Below are positions 55,882-64,000 of a stretch of DNA of 64,000 nt, piece by piece. The notes beneath the pieces are model-generated. The model saw nothing but the letters and a program-made list of their open reading frames with translations, searched no databases and was not told where the DNA came from. The position numbers were made by a program, and so were the translations under genes. The stretch is from Micromonospora sp. U21 (GTDB lineage Bacteria > Actinomycetota > Actinomycetes > Mycobacteriales > Micromonosporaceae). Numbering within the stretch: the first letter of the stretch is position 1; each line of letters opens with the position of its first letter. The stretch spans positions 62,001 through 126,000 of the forward strand of contig NZ_JAGPYK010000001.1 of NCBI RefSeq assembly GCF_018070045.1, read 5' to 3'.

Positions 55882-55980
55882 GTGCTTTACGGGGCCCGGA
55901 CCGACCGTGCTGCGGATATCCCCTGATCAGACGGTGTACGTCGGTAAGGTCGGCCGGGTATCTGGCTACGGAGGGGGACG

Positions 55981-57054
55981 GTGCGAATGCGTTTCGTGCG
56001 GGGGATCGCCGGAGTGCTGCTGTTGGTCATCGGGATTCCGGCGCTGTTCGCCGGTGGCGCGCTCTGGCTCGTGACCCGGCACGCCGACCCCGGTGGGACC
56101 TTCGCCGCCCGGTTCGAGACGGTCCGCACGCCCGGCCACGCGGTCGTGGTCACCGACCTCGACCGGCTGCTGCGTCAGGAGGCGCCGTTCGCGCGTACCG
56201 CGCAGACCCGGCTGCAGTTGGACGCCCGCACGCCGGACGGCCCGGCCTTCCTGGGGCTGGCGCCCACCGCCGAGGTACGCCGCTGGCTGGAGCCGGTGCC
56301 GCACGCCTCGGTCCGGCGGGTGGCGCTGGCGCGGGGTCCGCTGCCCGTCCGGCTCGACCCGGCCGGCCCGGCCGCCGACACCCCGAGCACCGCCGTGCCG
56401 GTCACCCCCCTTGGTCGCCCGTTCTGGGTCCGGGAGGGGATCGGCTCGCTGGAGTGGAGTGCCGACGACCTGGCGGGCGAGCCGATGAGCCTGGTGGTGA
56501 TGCGGCCGGACGGCGGTCGCGACCTGGCCCTGGATCTGCGCGCCGAGTTGCGGGCCGGCTGGACCACCCCGGCCACGTTGGGACTGCTGGCGGTCGGGGT
56601 GCTGCTGGTGGTGGGCGCGGCGGTGCTCCTGCTGCGCACGCCGCGCCCGCGTGAGGTGGTCTTCGTGGTCGAGCCGGACCAGGTGCCGGTGCTCGCCGGC
56701 CGGCTCGGAGTCAGTTCGTTGAGTGGGCTGGGCGCCCCGTCCGTCGGGGACGCCGGAGGGGCGCGGTCGCTGCCGGCCGGACGGCAGCTCACCCCGGTCG
56801 GCTCCGGTGCGGGTGAGCGGCCCCGGCCGGCGATCGGCGCCGAACCGGCCCGGCCGAGCACCCTCGCCGACCTGGAGGCGCCGGCCCGGCTGCCCCGTCC
56901 GCCGGAGGTGGCGTTGAGCCTGGCCTGGCCACCGGCCACGCCGGGGCCGACGGCCCGGCCGGTGGCGGTGGACGAAACGGCGAGTGGCCCACCGCGCTGC
57001 CGACGCGGAGGGCCACCCTCACCGGGGGATCGGTGCTACCCGAGCGACGCTTGA
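55981..57054 (+). CDS. two-helix membrane protein of unknown function
   Basis: 357 residues from GTG 55981, three bases after GAGGGGG. Membrane helices at about 8-30 and 198-220 flank an extracytoplasmic domain of about 165 residues with FETVRTPGHAVVVTDLDRLLR and a repeated Val/Pro/Leu pattern. The cytoplasmic C-terminus (about 222-357) is Pro/Gly/Ala-rich and looks disordered. I do not recognise the family. It lies alone between a terminator and a convergent gene. Confidence 0.7.
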   Translation: MRMRFVRGIAGVLLLVIGIPALFAGGALWLVTRHADPGGTFAARFETVRTPGHAVVVTDLDRLLRQEAPFARTAQTRLQLDARTPDGPAFLGLAPTAEVRRWLEPVPHASVRRVALARGPLPVRLDPAGPAADTPSTAVPVTPLGRPFWVREGIGSLEWSADDLAGEPMSLVVMRPDGGRDLALDLRAELRAGWTTPATLGLLAVGVLLVVGAAVLLLRTPRPREVVFVVEPDQVPVLAGRLGVSSLSGLGAPSVGDAGGARSLPAGRQLTPVGSGAGERPRPAIGAEPARPSTLADLEAPARLPRPPEVALSLAWPPATPGPTARPVAVDETASGPPRCRRGGPPSPGDRCYPSDA

Positions 57055-57086
57055 GGTAGGTGAGACCAGATTAGCGCCGATCGTCG

Positions 57087-58355
57087 CTACTGGGGAGATC
57101 CGTCCATTTGGTGCGACTTTTCCACCTGGCGCCTCGGCCGGACCGGCAGGGTCGCCAGCAACAGCAGACTGAGCAGCACATAGCCGTTGCGCAGCAGGAA
57201 GTCCACCGGGTCGTCGGTGCGGACCGGAGCCACGCCCCAGTCGTGGAACGACACCACGCCGTAGATGATCACGGCCGTGGTGCCCACCGCGAACCCGGCC
57301 AGCCACCGTCGCCGGCGCACCTCGTCCGACCGGTCCGCGCGCAGCGCCGCGTCCGCGAGCAGAACCACCGCCGGCACGAACCAGTAGATGTGGTGGGTCC
57401 AGGTGATCGGGCTGACCAGTGCGCCGACCAGGCCGGTCAGGGTGAGGCCGGTCAACACGTCGCCCGCCCGGGCGGCACGGACCGCCCGCCACAGCCCGTA
57501 GCCGGCCACCACGGCGACCACCAGCAGCCAGAGCAGCCGGTCCGGCTTCTCCGGAGCGCTGAACCGGCTGAGCAGGCCGAACAGCGACTGGTTACCCGTG
57601 TAGTCGGTACGGCCGACCCGGTCGTTGTCCCACAGCTCCTGCGTCCAGAAACGCCACGAGTCGCCGGGCGCGATCGCCGCCGCGAGCAGGGTCGCCGCCG
57701 CCGCGGTCGCGCTCGCCACCGCCGCGGCCCGCCACCGCCGGGTGGCCAGCAGGTACACGATGAAGATGCCCGGGAAGAGCTTGAGCGCCGTCGCCAGCCC
57801 GATGCCGACCCCGGCCCAGCGCCGCGCCTGCGGCACGGCGAACAGCAGGTCGGTGAGGATCAGCACGACCAGCAGCATGTTGATCTGCCCGAAGGTGATC
57901 GTCTCGCGGGTGCTCTCCACCGCCAGCACCAGGAGCACGGCGACGGTCAGCGTGAAGGTCCGGGGCAGGTTGTGCCGGGCGATCACCGGCGTCATCAGCC
58001 ACCGGGTGGTCACCACCACGGCCAGCAGGGTGAGCACCGTGAAGATCGTCACGGTGGCGCCCAGCCGGATCAGGCCGAACGGCCAGAGCAGCAGCGCGCT
58101 GAACGGCGGGTAGGTGAAGTACAGCTCGCCCTGCACCCGGTCCGGCTGGACGTAGTCGTAGAGCGGGTTGCCCGCGGTCCACCAGTCCATAGCGGACATG
58201 TAGATCTTGAGGTCGAAGAAGTTGTGCACCAGGCCGGGCAGGTAGAGCGCCGGAAGTACGGCGACCAGCGCCACCACCGCGACGAGTCGGCGGACCGTCC
58301 GGCCGCCGGGGTCCTCGTCGGTGACGGCGGGCGGTGCGACGGGTTCGGCTGGCAC
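57087..58355 (-). CDS. GT87-family polyprenol-phosphate mannosyltransferase-like membrane protein
   Basis: 422 residues with about ten to eleven membrane helices. The first loop has FFDLKIYMSAMDWWTAGNPLYDYV with the catalytic Asp of GT-C enzymes, and GQINMLLVVLILTDL and ALKLFPGIFIVYLL are GT87 core segments. A late TWTHHIYW segment is also typical. Relatives add alpha-1,2-mannose or arabinose to lipomannan-type glycans outside the membrane. Which glycan is used here is unknown. Confidence 0.88.
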   Translation of the reverse strand: MPAEPVAPPAVTDEDPGGRTVRRLVAVVALVAVLPALYLPGLVHNFFDLKIYMSAMDWWTAGNPLYDYVQPDRVQGELYFTYPPFSALLLWPFGLIRLGATVTIFTVLTLLAVVVTTRWLMTPVIARHNLPRTFTLTVAVLLVLAVESTRETITFGQINMLLVVLILTDLLFAVPQARRWAGVGIGLATALKLFPGIFIVYLLATRRWRAAAVASATAAAATLLAAAIAPGDSWRFWTQELWDNDRVGRTDYTGNQSLFGLLSRFSAPEKPDRLLWLLVVAVVAGYGLWRAVRAARAGDVLTGLTLTGLVGALVSPITWTHHIYWFVPAVVLLADAALRADRSDEVRRRRWLAGFAVGTTAVIIYGVVSFHDWGVAPVRTDDPVDFLLRNGYVLLSLLLLATLPVRPRRQVEKSHQMDGSPQ

Positions 58356-58427
58356 CCCGAAACCCTAGCGGGCTGCTCGGTCGAGAGCGCGCAGCCGCGG
58401 GTCGTGGGCGGCGCGTAGGCTGTCCCG

Positions 58428-59018
58428 GTGGCTGATCTCCTCGTCTGGATCGACTGTGAGATGACCGGTTTGGACCTCGGCAGGGACAAGCTGATCGAGG
58501 TTGCGGCACTGGTCACCGATCCTGACCTCAATGTGCTGGGTGACGGCGTCGACGTGGTGATCCACGCCGATGAGGCCGCGCTGGAGGCGATGCCGGAGAT
58601 CGTCCGGACGATGCACGCCAAGTCGGGCCTCACCGAGGAGGTGCGCCGATCGGCGGTGACCCTGGCCGAGGCCGAGGACCGGGTGCTCGAGTACGTCAGC
58701 GGCTTCGTCAAGGATCCGCGTACCGCGCCGCTCTGTGGCAACTCGATCGCCACCGACCGGGGCTTCATCGCGCGGGACATGCCTCGCCTCGACTCGCACC
58801 TGCACTATCGGATGATCGACGTGTCGTCGATCAAGGAGCTGTGCCGCCGCTGGTACCCCCGCGTGTACTTCGGTCAGCCGCAGAAGGGCCTGGCGCACCG
58901 CGCGCTGGCCGACATCCGGGAGAGCATCCGGGAGTTGGAGTACTACCGGCGGACCATCTTCGTCCCGCTGCCCGGTCCGGACGTGGAGACCGCCAAAGGC
59001 ATCGCCGCCGACCTCTGA
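58428..59018 (+). CDS. orn: oligoribonuclease
   Basis: 196 residues from GTG 58428. It is a DEDDh 3'-5' exonuclease. Exo I is [11 protein letters not shown] (Asp9, Glu11), Exo II includes [12 protein letters not shown], and Exo III has [14 protein letters not shown] with the catalytic His and Asp. It degrades short RNAs and pGpG, finishing mRNA and c-di-GMP turnover. The dispersed repeat copy B starts 10 bases after its stop, then tRNA-His. Confidence 0.97.
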   Translation: MADLLVWIDCEMTGLDLGRDKLIEVAALVTDPDLNVLGDGVDVVIHADEAALEAMPEIVRTMHAKSGLTEEVRRSAVTLAEAEDRVLEYVSGFVKDPRTAPLCGNSIATDRGFIARDMPRLDSHLHYRMIDVSSIKELCRRWYPRVYFGQPQKGLAHRALADIRESIRELEYYRRTIFVPLPGPDVETAKGIAADL

Positions 59019-59028
59019 CCCACCGCGA

Positions 59029-59076
59029 AGGAAGGGCACCTTGTTAACGCCTGGTGCATAGGAAGGGGCCCTTCCT
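59029..59076 (+). repeat. 48-bp dispersed palindromic repeat, copy B
   Basis: AGGAAGGGCACCTTGTTA, a variable 13-base centre, then AGGAAGGGGCCCTTCCT. The same length, ends and CCTTGTTA segment as copy A (32413-32460), in the same orientation relative to the gene it follows. It lies 10 bases after the orn stop. Confidence 0.9.
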
Positions 59077-59204
59077 GACCTCGGGAGCGGCGTTGGCGGG
59101 TGTCGCCGGGCGGAGCCGGCAACCCGCTGGACGGCGTCCGCCGTGGTGTGGCTATTATTGGTCCGCACCCCGCCCGGAGCGATCGACCGGGCGATGGCGG
59201 CATG

Positions 59205-59277
59205 GTGGCTGTAGCTCAGTTGGCAGAGCACCGGGTTGTGGTCCCGGTTGTCGTGGGTTCAATTCCCATCAGTCACC
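59205..59277 (+). tRNA. tRNA-His (anticodon GUG)
   Basis: Acceptor GTGGCTG with CAGTCAC (one G-T pair) and discriminator C. The encoded G at 59204 would be the G-1 typical of tRNA-His. Anticodon GTG at 59238-59240 in loop TTGTGGT; T-loop GGTTCAATTCC. 3' CCA does not appear to be encoded. Confidence 0.95.
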
Positions 59278-59290
59278 CAGCTAGTGGATC

Positions 59291-59318
59291 TCAGGCCCCC
59301 TCCGGCGAGGGGGCCTGA
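59291..59318 (+). terminator. terminator after tRNA-His
   Basis: A perfect 12-bp stem, TCAGGCCCCCTC (59291-59302) with GAGGGGGCCTGA (59307-59318) and loop CGGC, 13 bases after the tRNA. Confidence 0.88.
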
Positions 59319-59367
59319 GCCGTTTGCGGGATCGAAGATCACAGGGTCGCGGGTGGAGTGACCACAC

Positions 59368-59399
59368 ACGAAAGCCCCCTCCGCGGAGGGGGCTTTCGT
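59368..59399. terminator. perfect 32-bp palindrome, bidirectional terminator
   Basis: The 16 bases from 59368 (ACGAAAGCCCCCTCCG) are fully complementary to 59384-59399. It lies just past the stop of the minus-strand L,D-transpeptidase, with CTTTCGTC/GAAAGC sides, and may also stop readthrough from tRNA-His. Confidence 0.85.
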
Positions 59400-59412
59400 C
59401 GTTTCGGCTGCC

Positions 59413-60699
59413 TCAGGCGGTCGGCGTCGGCGTCGGGGTGCCGGCGTCCGGGGTCGGCGAGGTGTCCGGGTCGGCGGGCGGCTCGTACGGCAGCGCGCTG
59501 CCCTTGACGTACTCGTCCCAGCTCATGTTCCAGTCGGTCCAGCCGTTGCCGTTCTGGAGCTTGCGTTCGGTGCCCTTGACGGTGATCGGATCGCCGATCT
59601 GGGTGTTCTTGAACAGCCACTCGCCGTTGGCCATCGACACGTTCACGCAGCCGTGTGACACGTTCGTGCTGCCCTGCTGGCCTTCGGACCAGGGTGCGGC
59701 GTGGATGAACTCCCCGCCCCAGGTGAGCCGCTGGGCGAAGTCAATCTTGGTGCGGTAGCCCTCCTCGGGGCCCAGCTCCTCCATGGTGTCGAAGACCGTC
59801 TTGCGCAGCTTCTCGATCACCACCATGGTGCCGCTGGACGACGGGGTGCTCTTCTTACCCAGGCTCACCGGGATGGTCTTCACCGCGGCACCGTTCCGGG
59901 TCACCGTCATCCGCTTGGTCTTGTTGTCCACCGTCATGACCACCGCTGCGCCGATCTTGATGTCCACGGTGAGGTCGGCGCGGCCGTACCAGCCGTCACC
60001 CATCGGCAGGCCGCCGGCCTGGACCCGGTAGGAGACCTTGCTGTTGGCCTTCCAGAACTCCTTCGGCCGGTACCGGATCTCGGTGGGGCTGACCCAGTGC
60101 CAGATGCCCCCCTGCGCGGGCGTCGAGGTCACCGTCATCCGGCGCTGCACGTCGTCGCGGTAGTCCTCCGGGATGGCCCGGCTGAACTTCACGATCAGCG
60201 GCATCCCGACCCCGACCACCTGGTTGTCGCCGAGGAAGCTGCTCACCCGCACCTGATTGCCCGGCTTCGCCATGGTGGTAAAGGTGCTGGTGGCGGTGGC
60301 CGGACGGCCGTCGTCACCGGTGGCGGTCACCGTGGCGGTGTAGCGGGTGCCGTACTCCAGCGCCCCGGCCGGCAGCCAGGTCTTGCCGTCCGCGGTGAGG
60401 GTGCCCTCGACCGCCTTGTCGGCCGCGTCCTTGAGCTCGACGGCGGTCTCGACGGCGTCCTTCGTGGTGAAGGTGATGCCGGTGGATGCTGGCACGTCCT
60501 TGGCGTCGGTCGCCGGTTCGCTGATGGTCGCCGTCGCCTTCGGCGCCGGACTCTCGCTGCCGCCCTGCCACGAGGACGGCTTACCGCCGTCGCCGTCCGT
60601 GCAGGCGGAGGTGAAGGCCAGCGCCACGGCGAGAAGCGCCGCCGCGAACACGCGGCGTCGCCCACCGGGCCGGATCAGCTGGTCCTGGCTAGCTCGCAT
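59413..60699 (-). CDS. L,D-transpeptidase lipoprotein 1
   Basis: 428 residues from ATG 60699, preceded by GAGGGAA. The lipobox FTSAC (lipidated Cys) follows a hydrophobic segment. Two Ig-like domains (about 50-160 and 160-260) precede the YkuD catalytic domain, with IHAAPWSEGQQGSTNVSHGCVNVS, i.e. the HxxxxHGC-type motif with catalytic Cys. A Pro/Thr-rich tail (PTPDAGTPTPTPTA) ends it. It forms 3-3 cross-links in peptidoglycan outside the membrane, like LdtMt2. A paralogue lies immediately upstream in the same orientation. Confidence 0.95.
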   Translation of the reverse strand: MRASQDQLIRPGGRRRVFAAALLAVALAFTSACTDGDGGKPSSWQGGSESPAPKATATISEPATDAKDVPASTGITFTTKDAVETAVELKDAADKAVEGTLTADGKTWLPAGALEYGTRYTATVTATGDDGRPATATSTFTTMAKPGNQVRVSSFLGDNQVVGVGMPLIVKFSRAIPEDYRDDVQRRMTVTSTPAQGGIWHWVSPTEIRYRPKEFWKANSKVSYRVQAGGLPMGDGWYGRADLTVDIKIGAAVVMTVDNKTKRMTVTRNGAAVKTIPVSLGKKSTPSSSGTMVVIEKLRKTVFDTMEELGPEEGYRTKIDFAQRLTWGGEFIHAAPWSEGQQGSTNVSHGCVNVSMANGEWLFKNTQIGDPITVKGTERKLQNGNGWTDWNMSWDEYVKGSALPYEPPADPDTSPTPDAGTPTPTPTA

Positions 60700-60906
60700 G
60701 ATTCCCTCACAGTCGTGGTCCCTGACCCATCGTCTCCTACTGACGCACCAGGACTGGCCCCGGTTGCAGAGGGTGAACCGGAACACGCCGAGGATGATGC
60801 CGGATTTTTGTTAAGATCCGGCGTTTCGTGAGCCTGACTCGTCTCCGTGCCGGGACTGAGGGGTCGCCGCGGGCGCCGTCGCGTCGCGGGCAGTGCAAAG
60901 GGTACG

Positions 60907-60936
60907 CGCCGGCCCGTGCGGTCGCACGGGCCGGCG
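60907..60936 (-). terminator. terminator of L,D-transpeptidase 2
   Basis: A perfect 14-bp inverted repeat, CGCCGGCCCGTGCG (60907-60920) and CGCACGGGCCGGCG (60923-60936), 17 bases past the stop on the minus strand. Confidence 0.8.
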
Positions 60937-60953
60937 TCAGACGGGAGTACGGC

Positions 60954-62216
60954 TCAGAGCGCCGGGCCGGACCCACCCGCGGGCACCGGCAGCGCACTGC
61001 CCTTGACGAATTCCGACCAGCTCAGGCTCCACGCCGTCCAGCCGTTGCCGGCGGCGAGCCTGCGCTCGGTCCCCTTCACCGTGATCGGGTCACCGATCCG
61101 CGTCTTGTTGAACAGCCACCTGGCGTTCGCCATGGACACGTTCACGCAGCCGTGCGAGACGTTCCGCCGCCCCTGCACGTGCTCCGACCAGGGCGCGGCG
61201 TGGATGTACTCGCCACCCCAGGTGATTCGCTGGGCGAACTCGATGTCGGTGACGTAGCGGTTGGCCGGGTCCGGGTCGTCGCGGGTGTCGAAGGTCGTGG
61301 CCTCCTTCTTCTCCATCACGACCATCGTGCCGCTGGACGACGGGGTGCTTTTTTTGCCCAGGCTCACCGGCACGGTGCGGACCAGCGCGCCGTTCTCGTA
61401 CACCGTCATCTTCTTGGTGGCGTTGTCGACCTTCATCACGAACGACCGGCCGATCTTGGCGGTGGCCTTGCGGTCGACGTCGCCGTAGCGGCCGTTGCTC
61501 AACGGCACCCCGGCCAGGGCGATCCGTACGGTGAGGGTGGTGCCCGGCTGCCAGTACTCCGGCGCCCGGTAGTAGGCCTGCGTGCCGTTGTCGACCCAGT
61601 GCCACGCGCCCGGCTGCGGCGGGTCGGTGCGGACGAACATCCGCTTCTGCACCGCCGCCCGGTCCTTTTTCGGGATGCCCGGGTGGAACTCGGTGACCAC
61701 CGGCATGGCCACCCCGTAGCTCTTGTCGTCGAAGAGGTAGAGGCCGGACCCGATGGTCGACCTGGGCTTGGCCATCGTGGTGAAGCTGCTCGTGCCCTGG
61801 CTGCTCGTCCCGTCGGCTCCGGTCGCCGTCACCGTGGCGGTGTAGCGGGTGCCGTACTTCAGCGGGGCGGACGGCACCCAGGCGGAGCCGTCGGTGCGCA
61901 GCGTGCCCGCGACCGCGCCGCCGCCCGCGGCGGTCAGGGTGACCGTGGACACCTTCGCGCCGTCCGGGAGCTTCGCGCTGATCTCCGTACTCACGGGCTT
62001 GTTCTTCGTGCCGTCGCCCGGGCTCAGCGTGAACGCGGGCACGCTCGGCGCGGCCGACGTCGTCGGCTCCGCCGTGCCAGGCTCGGCACTCGCGCTCGGC
62101 CCGGTCCCGCCGACGAATTCCGGCTTCTTCTGCTCGTCGCCGCATGCGGTCAGTGCCAGCGACGCCACCAGGGTCAGAGCGCCCACCACCGCCCCGGCTC
62201 GCGTGAACCGTGCCAT
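60954..62216 (-). CDS. L,D-transpeptidase lipoprotein 2
   Basis: 420 residues from ATG 62216 behind GAGGTGGGG; the frame is open to 62249. Lipobox LTAC. The same domain order as the neighbour is seen: Ig-like pair, then YkuD domain with YIHAAPWSEHVQGRRNVSHGCVNVS. Identity with paralogue 1 is highest around VPVSLGKKSTPSSSGTMVV and TRYTATVTATG. It lacks the Pro/Thr tail and ends in GGSGPAL. The pair arose by tandem duplication, but a terminator lies between them, so they are separate transcription units. Confidence 0.95.
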   Translation of the reverse strand: MARFTRAGAVVGALTLVASLALTACGDEQKKPEFVGGTGPSASAEPGTAEPTTSAAPSVPAFTLSPGDGTKNKPVSTEISAKLPDGAKVSTVTLTAAGGGAVAGTLRTDGSAWVPSAPLKYGTRYTATVTATGADGTSSQGTSSFTTMAKPRSTIGSGLYLFDDKSYGVAMPVVTEFHPGIPKKDRAAVQKRMFVRTDPPQPGAWHWVDNGTQAYYRAPEYWQPGTTLTVRIALAGVPLSNGRYGDVDRKATAKIGRSFVMKVDNATKKMTVYENGALVRTVPVSLGKKSTPSSSGTMVVMEKKEATTFDTRDDPDPANRYVTDIEFAQRITWGGEYIHAAPWSEHVQGRRNVSHGCVNVSMANARWLFNKTRIGDPITVKGTERRLAAGNGWTAWSLSWSEFVKGSALPVPAGGSGPAL

Positions 62217-62402
62217 CCCCACCTCTGTTCTCGCGTACCTGGCGGACATCGTGCCGTATCACCACGTCGACGCACGCCCCCGTCGCGGACGGGGTGGCCG
62301 ATTTGAACCCTTCTGCCCGGTAAGCTCGACCGAAGGGGGGACCCGGGTAACCGGATTGGAGCCCGGCTCGGCGGGGTGCTAATGTTCTCTCCGTTGCCGA
62401 CG

Positions 62403-62475
62403 AGCGCCGCTAGCTCAACTGGCAGAGCAGCGGACTCTTAATCCGCGGGTTCGGGGTTCGAGTCCCTGGCGGCGC
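62403..62475 (+). tRNA. tRNA-Lys (anticodon CUU)
   Basis: Acceptor GCGCCGC with GCGGCGC and discriminator A; the 3' CCA is encoded at 62476-62478. Anticodon CTT at 62436-62438 in loop CTCTTAA closed by GCGGA/TCCGC; T-loop GGTTCGAGTCC. Confidence 0.96.
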
Positions 62476-62484
62476 ACCAACGAT

Positions 62485-62526
62485 CAAGGTCCTGACCTGG
62501 TGGTTCACACTGGGGCAGGGCCTTTT
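62485..62526 (+). terminator. terminator after tRNA-Lys
   Basis: AAGGTCCTG (62485-62493) pairs with CAGGGCCTT (62515-62523) with one wobble, and runs into TTTTT (62522-62526). A rare T-tract terminator in this window. Confidence 0.75.
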
Positions 62527-62907
62527 TCGTGTCTGCTGGCGGGCGGCGGTGGCTCGGTGGGTGCTCGGGAGCCGATGGACCGGGGCGGCGTCGGTGGGAC
62601 GCGGCGGGGTGCTCCGGGACGCCGGTTGGTGGCTGCCGGCGGGGGATGGTCGGGCGGCCTGGGGTTGCGGCTGTCGGTGGTTCCGGATCGGTTCGGTGGG
62701 CGGTTCTCGCATGGGCTCGGAGCCGAGGCCCGGTTATCTTGGCGGAACGCGGTATGCCGGTTCTGTGGCTTCCGTCGTCAACTTTTCGGCTGATTCAGTG
62801 AACAGTGATCATGGAAAACGTCTCACAAACCCCGTTTTGAGGGTGCGGGAGTTCCCTCGGGGGTCACCGCGGCACCCGGATCGCCGGGATGGTGCGGCGT
62901 CGACGGG
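62527..62907. other. intergenic region between tRNA-Lys and a decayed mobile-element gene
   Basis: About 380 bases. The first part is strongly G-rich on the plus strand (GGTGG and CGGGG runs) with no credible gene. A more AT-rich patch at 62770-62840 may hold a promoter. No direct repeat of the tRNA-Lys 3' end was found downstream within the window, so an attachment site cannot be confirmed. Confidence 0.4.
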
Positions 62908-63758
62908 GTGGGGGATCATCGATGGGTGGCCGGAGGTCGTGAGCTAACCCCGCGCCGGTGGCGGATCCTGTCGTTCCTGGCATTGCACGGCTGGGCCACC
63001 ACGAGCGACATCGCGGTGGCGGCGGGGGTGCCGCGGTTGACCGCGCACCGGGACCTCACCTGGTTGCACACCGTGGGCCTGGTGGGCCGGGAGCGGTCGG
63101 CGGAGGACCGGGCGCACGCCTGGTGGTACAGGATCACCGGGGAGGGGACCGAACTGCTGGATCGTGAACTCGTCTTGTCGGGGCGGCCGGTGCCGTTACG
63201 TCTGGGCCAGCGGGACTGGGGTGCGGCGCACTACCTGCTGTTCCTGCCGCTGCTCGCGGTGTCACGCCAGGATCCCGCCCGGTGTGGGCTGTTCCAGTGG
63301 TTGACGACGTTGGACACGTCGGTGTGGCTGCGGGAGCGGGGCCTGGCACATCTGCGTGCTGACGGGTACGGCGTGTGGCTGCAGGACGGCCGTTGTCTGC
63401 GATTCCTGGTGCACGTCGATCCCGGCCCGATTGGTGAGGTGATCGCCGAACGAGAGCGGTCAACTGTCGGGCTCGGTGCTGTTCTGGCTGGCTATCGGCG
63501 CACCGACCCGGTCTTGCCGGTCGGCGTAGTGCTGGTCATCGCTCGGACGCGGCCCGGGAGGCCAACCTGGTCGCTGATCTGGTGAGCCGGCCGTTGCGGG
63601 CGCCGATCGCGAGCGCCACCGTCGACCTACTGCACTACCATGGGCCGCACGAGCAGGTGTGGAGGATCCCGGCGGCGGGCACCGCACGCCATCGACTGAT
63701 CGACTTCCCTCCTTCAGCCGGAGCGATCCCCGATGATTCGAAGGTAGCCGGGCCGTAG
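62908..63758 (+). pseudogene. frameshifted replication-relaxation family gene
   Basis: The first frame (62908-63585) reads LTPRRWRILSFLALHGWATTSDIAVAAGV..RLTAHRDLTWLHTVGLV, a winged-helix start typical of the replication-relaxation family (PF13814) found on actinobacterial integrative elements and plasmids. After ..VVLVIART it runs into a short nonsense tail and stops. One frame over, from 63543, the family C-terminus continues as REANLVADLVSRPLRAPI..ATVDLLHYHGPHEQVW to a TAG at 63756. Restoring one G near 63549 would join the parts. GTG 62908 is the likely start. Confidence 0.7.
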
Positions 63759-63931
63759 TAAGCGAATGCGTGGGAGCCGCCATGGGTCGGGCATCCTGAG
63801 GAGCAAGCAACGGCCGTACGGAGTATCGCCTCTGGCGATGAGAGTTCAGCCTTCTCATACCGGATAATGGGCTCGTTGCTAGCGGTAATTCGGTGGATCC
63901 GCACAGACATGGACTTCCCTAAGGTGCGCCT
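63759..63931. other. intergenic region before the last partial gene
   Basis: No gene seen. It is AT-richer than average; GATAATGG near 63863-63870 could serve as a -10 for the gene at 63932, with no clear -35. Confidence 0.3.
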
Positions 63932-64000
63932 ATGGCTCGCGACTACACGTCCGACGGCACCTACTGGACCGTCCGCAAGGTCGGCAAGGTCTACTGGGTC
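63932..64000 (+). CDS. start of an unidentified gene, cut by the window end
   Basis: ATG 63932 lies five bases after TAAGGTG. The 23 visible residues begin MARDYTSDGTYWTVRKVG and contain YW pairs, suggesting a beta-strand protein. Too short to assign. Confidence 0.5.
   Translation, partial: MARDYTSDGTYWTVRKVGKVYWV

Noticed and set aside
62549..62947. Open frames in the G-rich stretch after tRNA-Lys
   Set aside because: Three overlapping frames are open only because of base composition; none has a domain or start signal.
63635..63910. 91-codon minus-strand open frame near the window end
   Set aside because: It is antisense to the recovered C-terminus of the replication-relaxation gene and lacks a start signal or domain.

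Overview
The window is high-GC DNA with the codon use and gene content of a filamentous actinobacterium. Micromonosporaceae, most likely Micromonospora or a close relative, is my best reading (inference). Support comes from the clpS-mec-cysO-cysM-rph-rdgB block in mycobacterium-like order, a golvesin-like domain, a cellulase under a CebR-type palindrome, leaderless-style GTG starts, many GTGA/ATGA overlaps, and dispersed 48-bp GGAAGGG...CCCTTCC elements. No rRNA, CRISPR array or intact prophage was seen.

Layout. 1-5 kb: the end of a secreted golvesin-domain protein, a secreted GH12-CBM2 endoglucanase with a CebR-like operator, an FAD monooxygenase, and ctaD. 5-11.5 kb: repeat-rich intergenic DNA, then a minus-strand run of LAL-type LuxR regulator, pncB, pncA and an MFS transporter (NAD salvage). 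11.6-18.7 kb: a degenerate dynamin-like GTPase, clpS, a DUF2017 gene, the Mec/CysO/CysM sulfur-carrier cysteine pathway, an Rv1339-like metallo-beta-lactamase-fold protein, rph and rdgB. 18.8-27.1 kb: an exopolysaccharide cluster (alginate-lyase-like protein, GT39-like transferase, Wzy-like polymerase, glycosyltransferase, Wzx-like flippase, polysaccharide pyruvyltransferase) whose junctions are joined by very short ORFs. It continues at 37.7-42.7 kb with a GT2, a WbaP-type initiating transferase, an LCP ligase and a methyltransferase.

27.1-35 kb interrupts this with a complete histidine-utilisation operon (RpiR regulator, hutU, M20 amidohydrolase, hutF, hutI, hutH). A 48-bp dispersed repeat sits exactly in frame behind the start codon of the M20 gene. 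35.2-37.2 kb encodes a membrane protein that looks like a kinase N-lobe remnant joined to a trypsin fold with no catalytic residues.

42.7-46.8 kb: MOSC protein, expansin-like protein, GNAT, tRNA-Leu(UAG) next to a twice-frameshifted HNH gene, and a Bcp peroxiredoxin. 46.9-49.7 kb: a CbiMNQO/NikMNQO-type ECF metal transporter behind a Nur-like inverted repeat. 49.7-57 kb: divergent sets consisting of ECF sigma + MauE + DsbA-like + membrane protein (minus strand) and zf-HC2 anti-sigma + CopC-CopD fusion + YcnI + membrane protein (plus strand), suggesting envelope thiol and copper handling. 57-62.2 kb: GT87, orn, tRNA-His, and two tandem L,D-transpeptidase lipoproteins. 62.4-64 kb: tRNA-Lys(CUU) followed by a frameshifted replication-relaxation gene, probably debris of an integrated element.

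The most interesting points are the CysO with a 38-residue tail after its diglycine, the exact in-frame 16-codon repeat insertion in the hut operon, the kinase/protease double pseudoenzyme, the mini-ORF relays in the polysaccharide cluster, and two candidate metal- or sugar-responsive operators. All family calls are from reading the translations; no database search was run.
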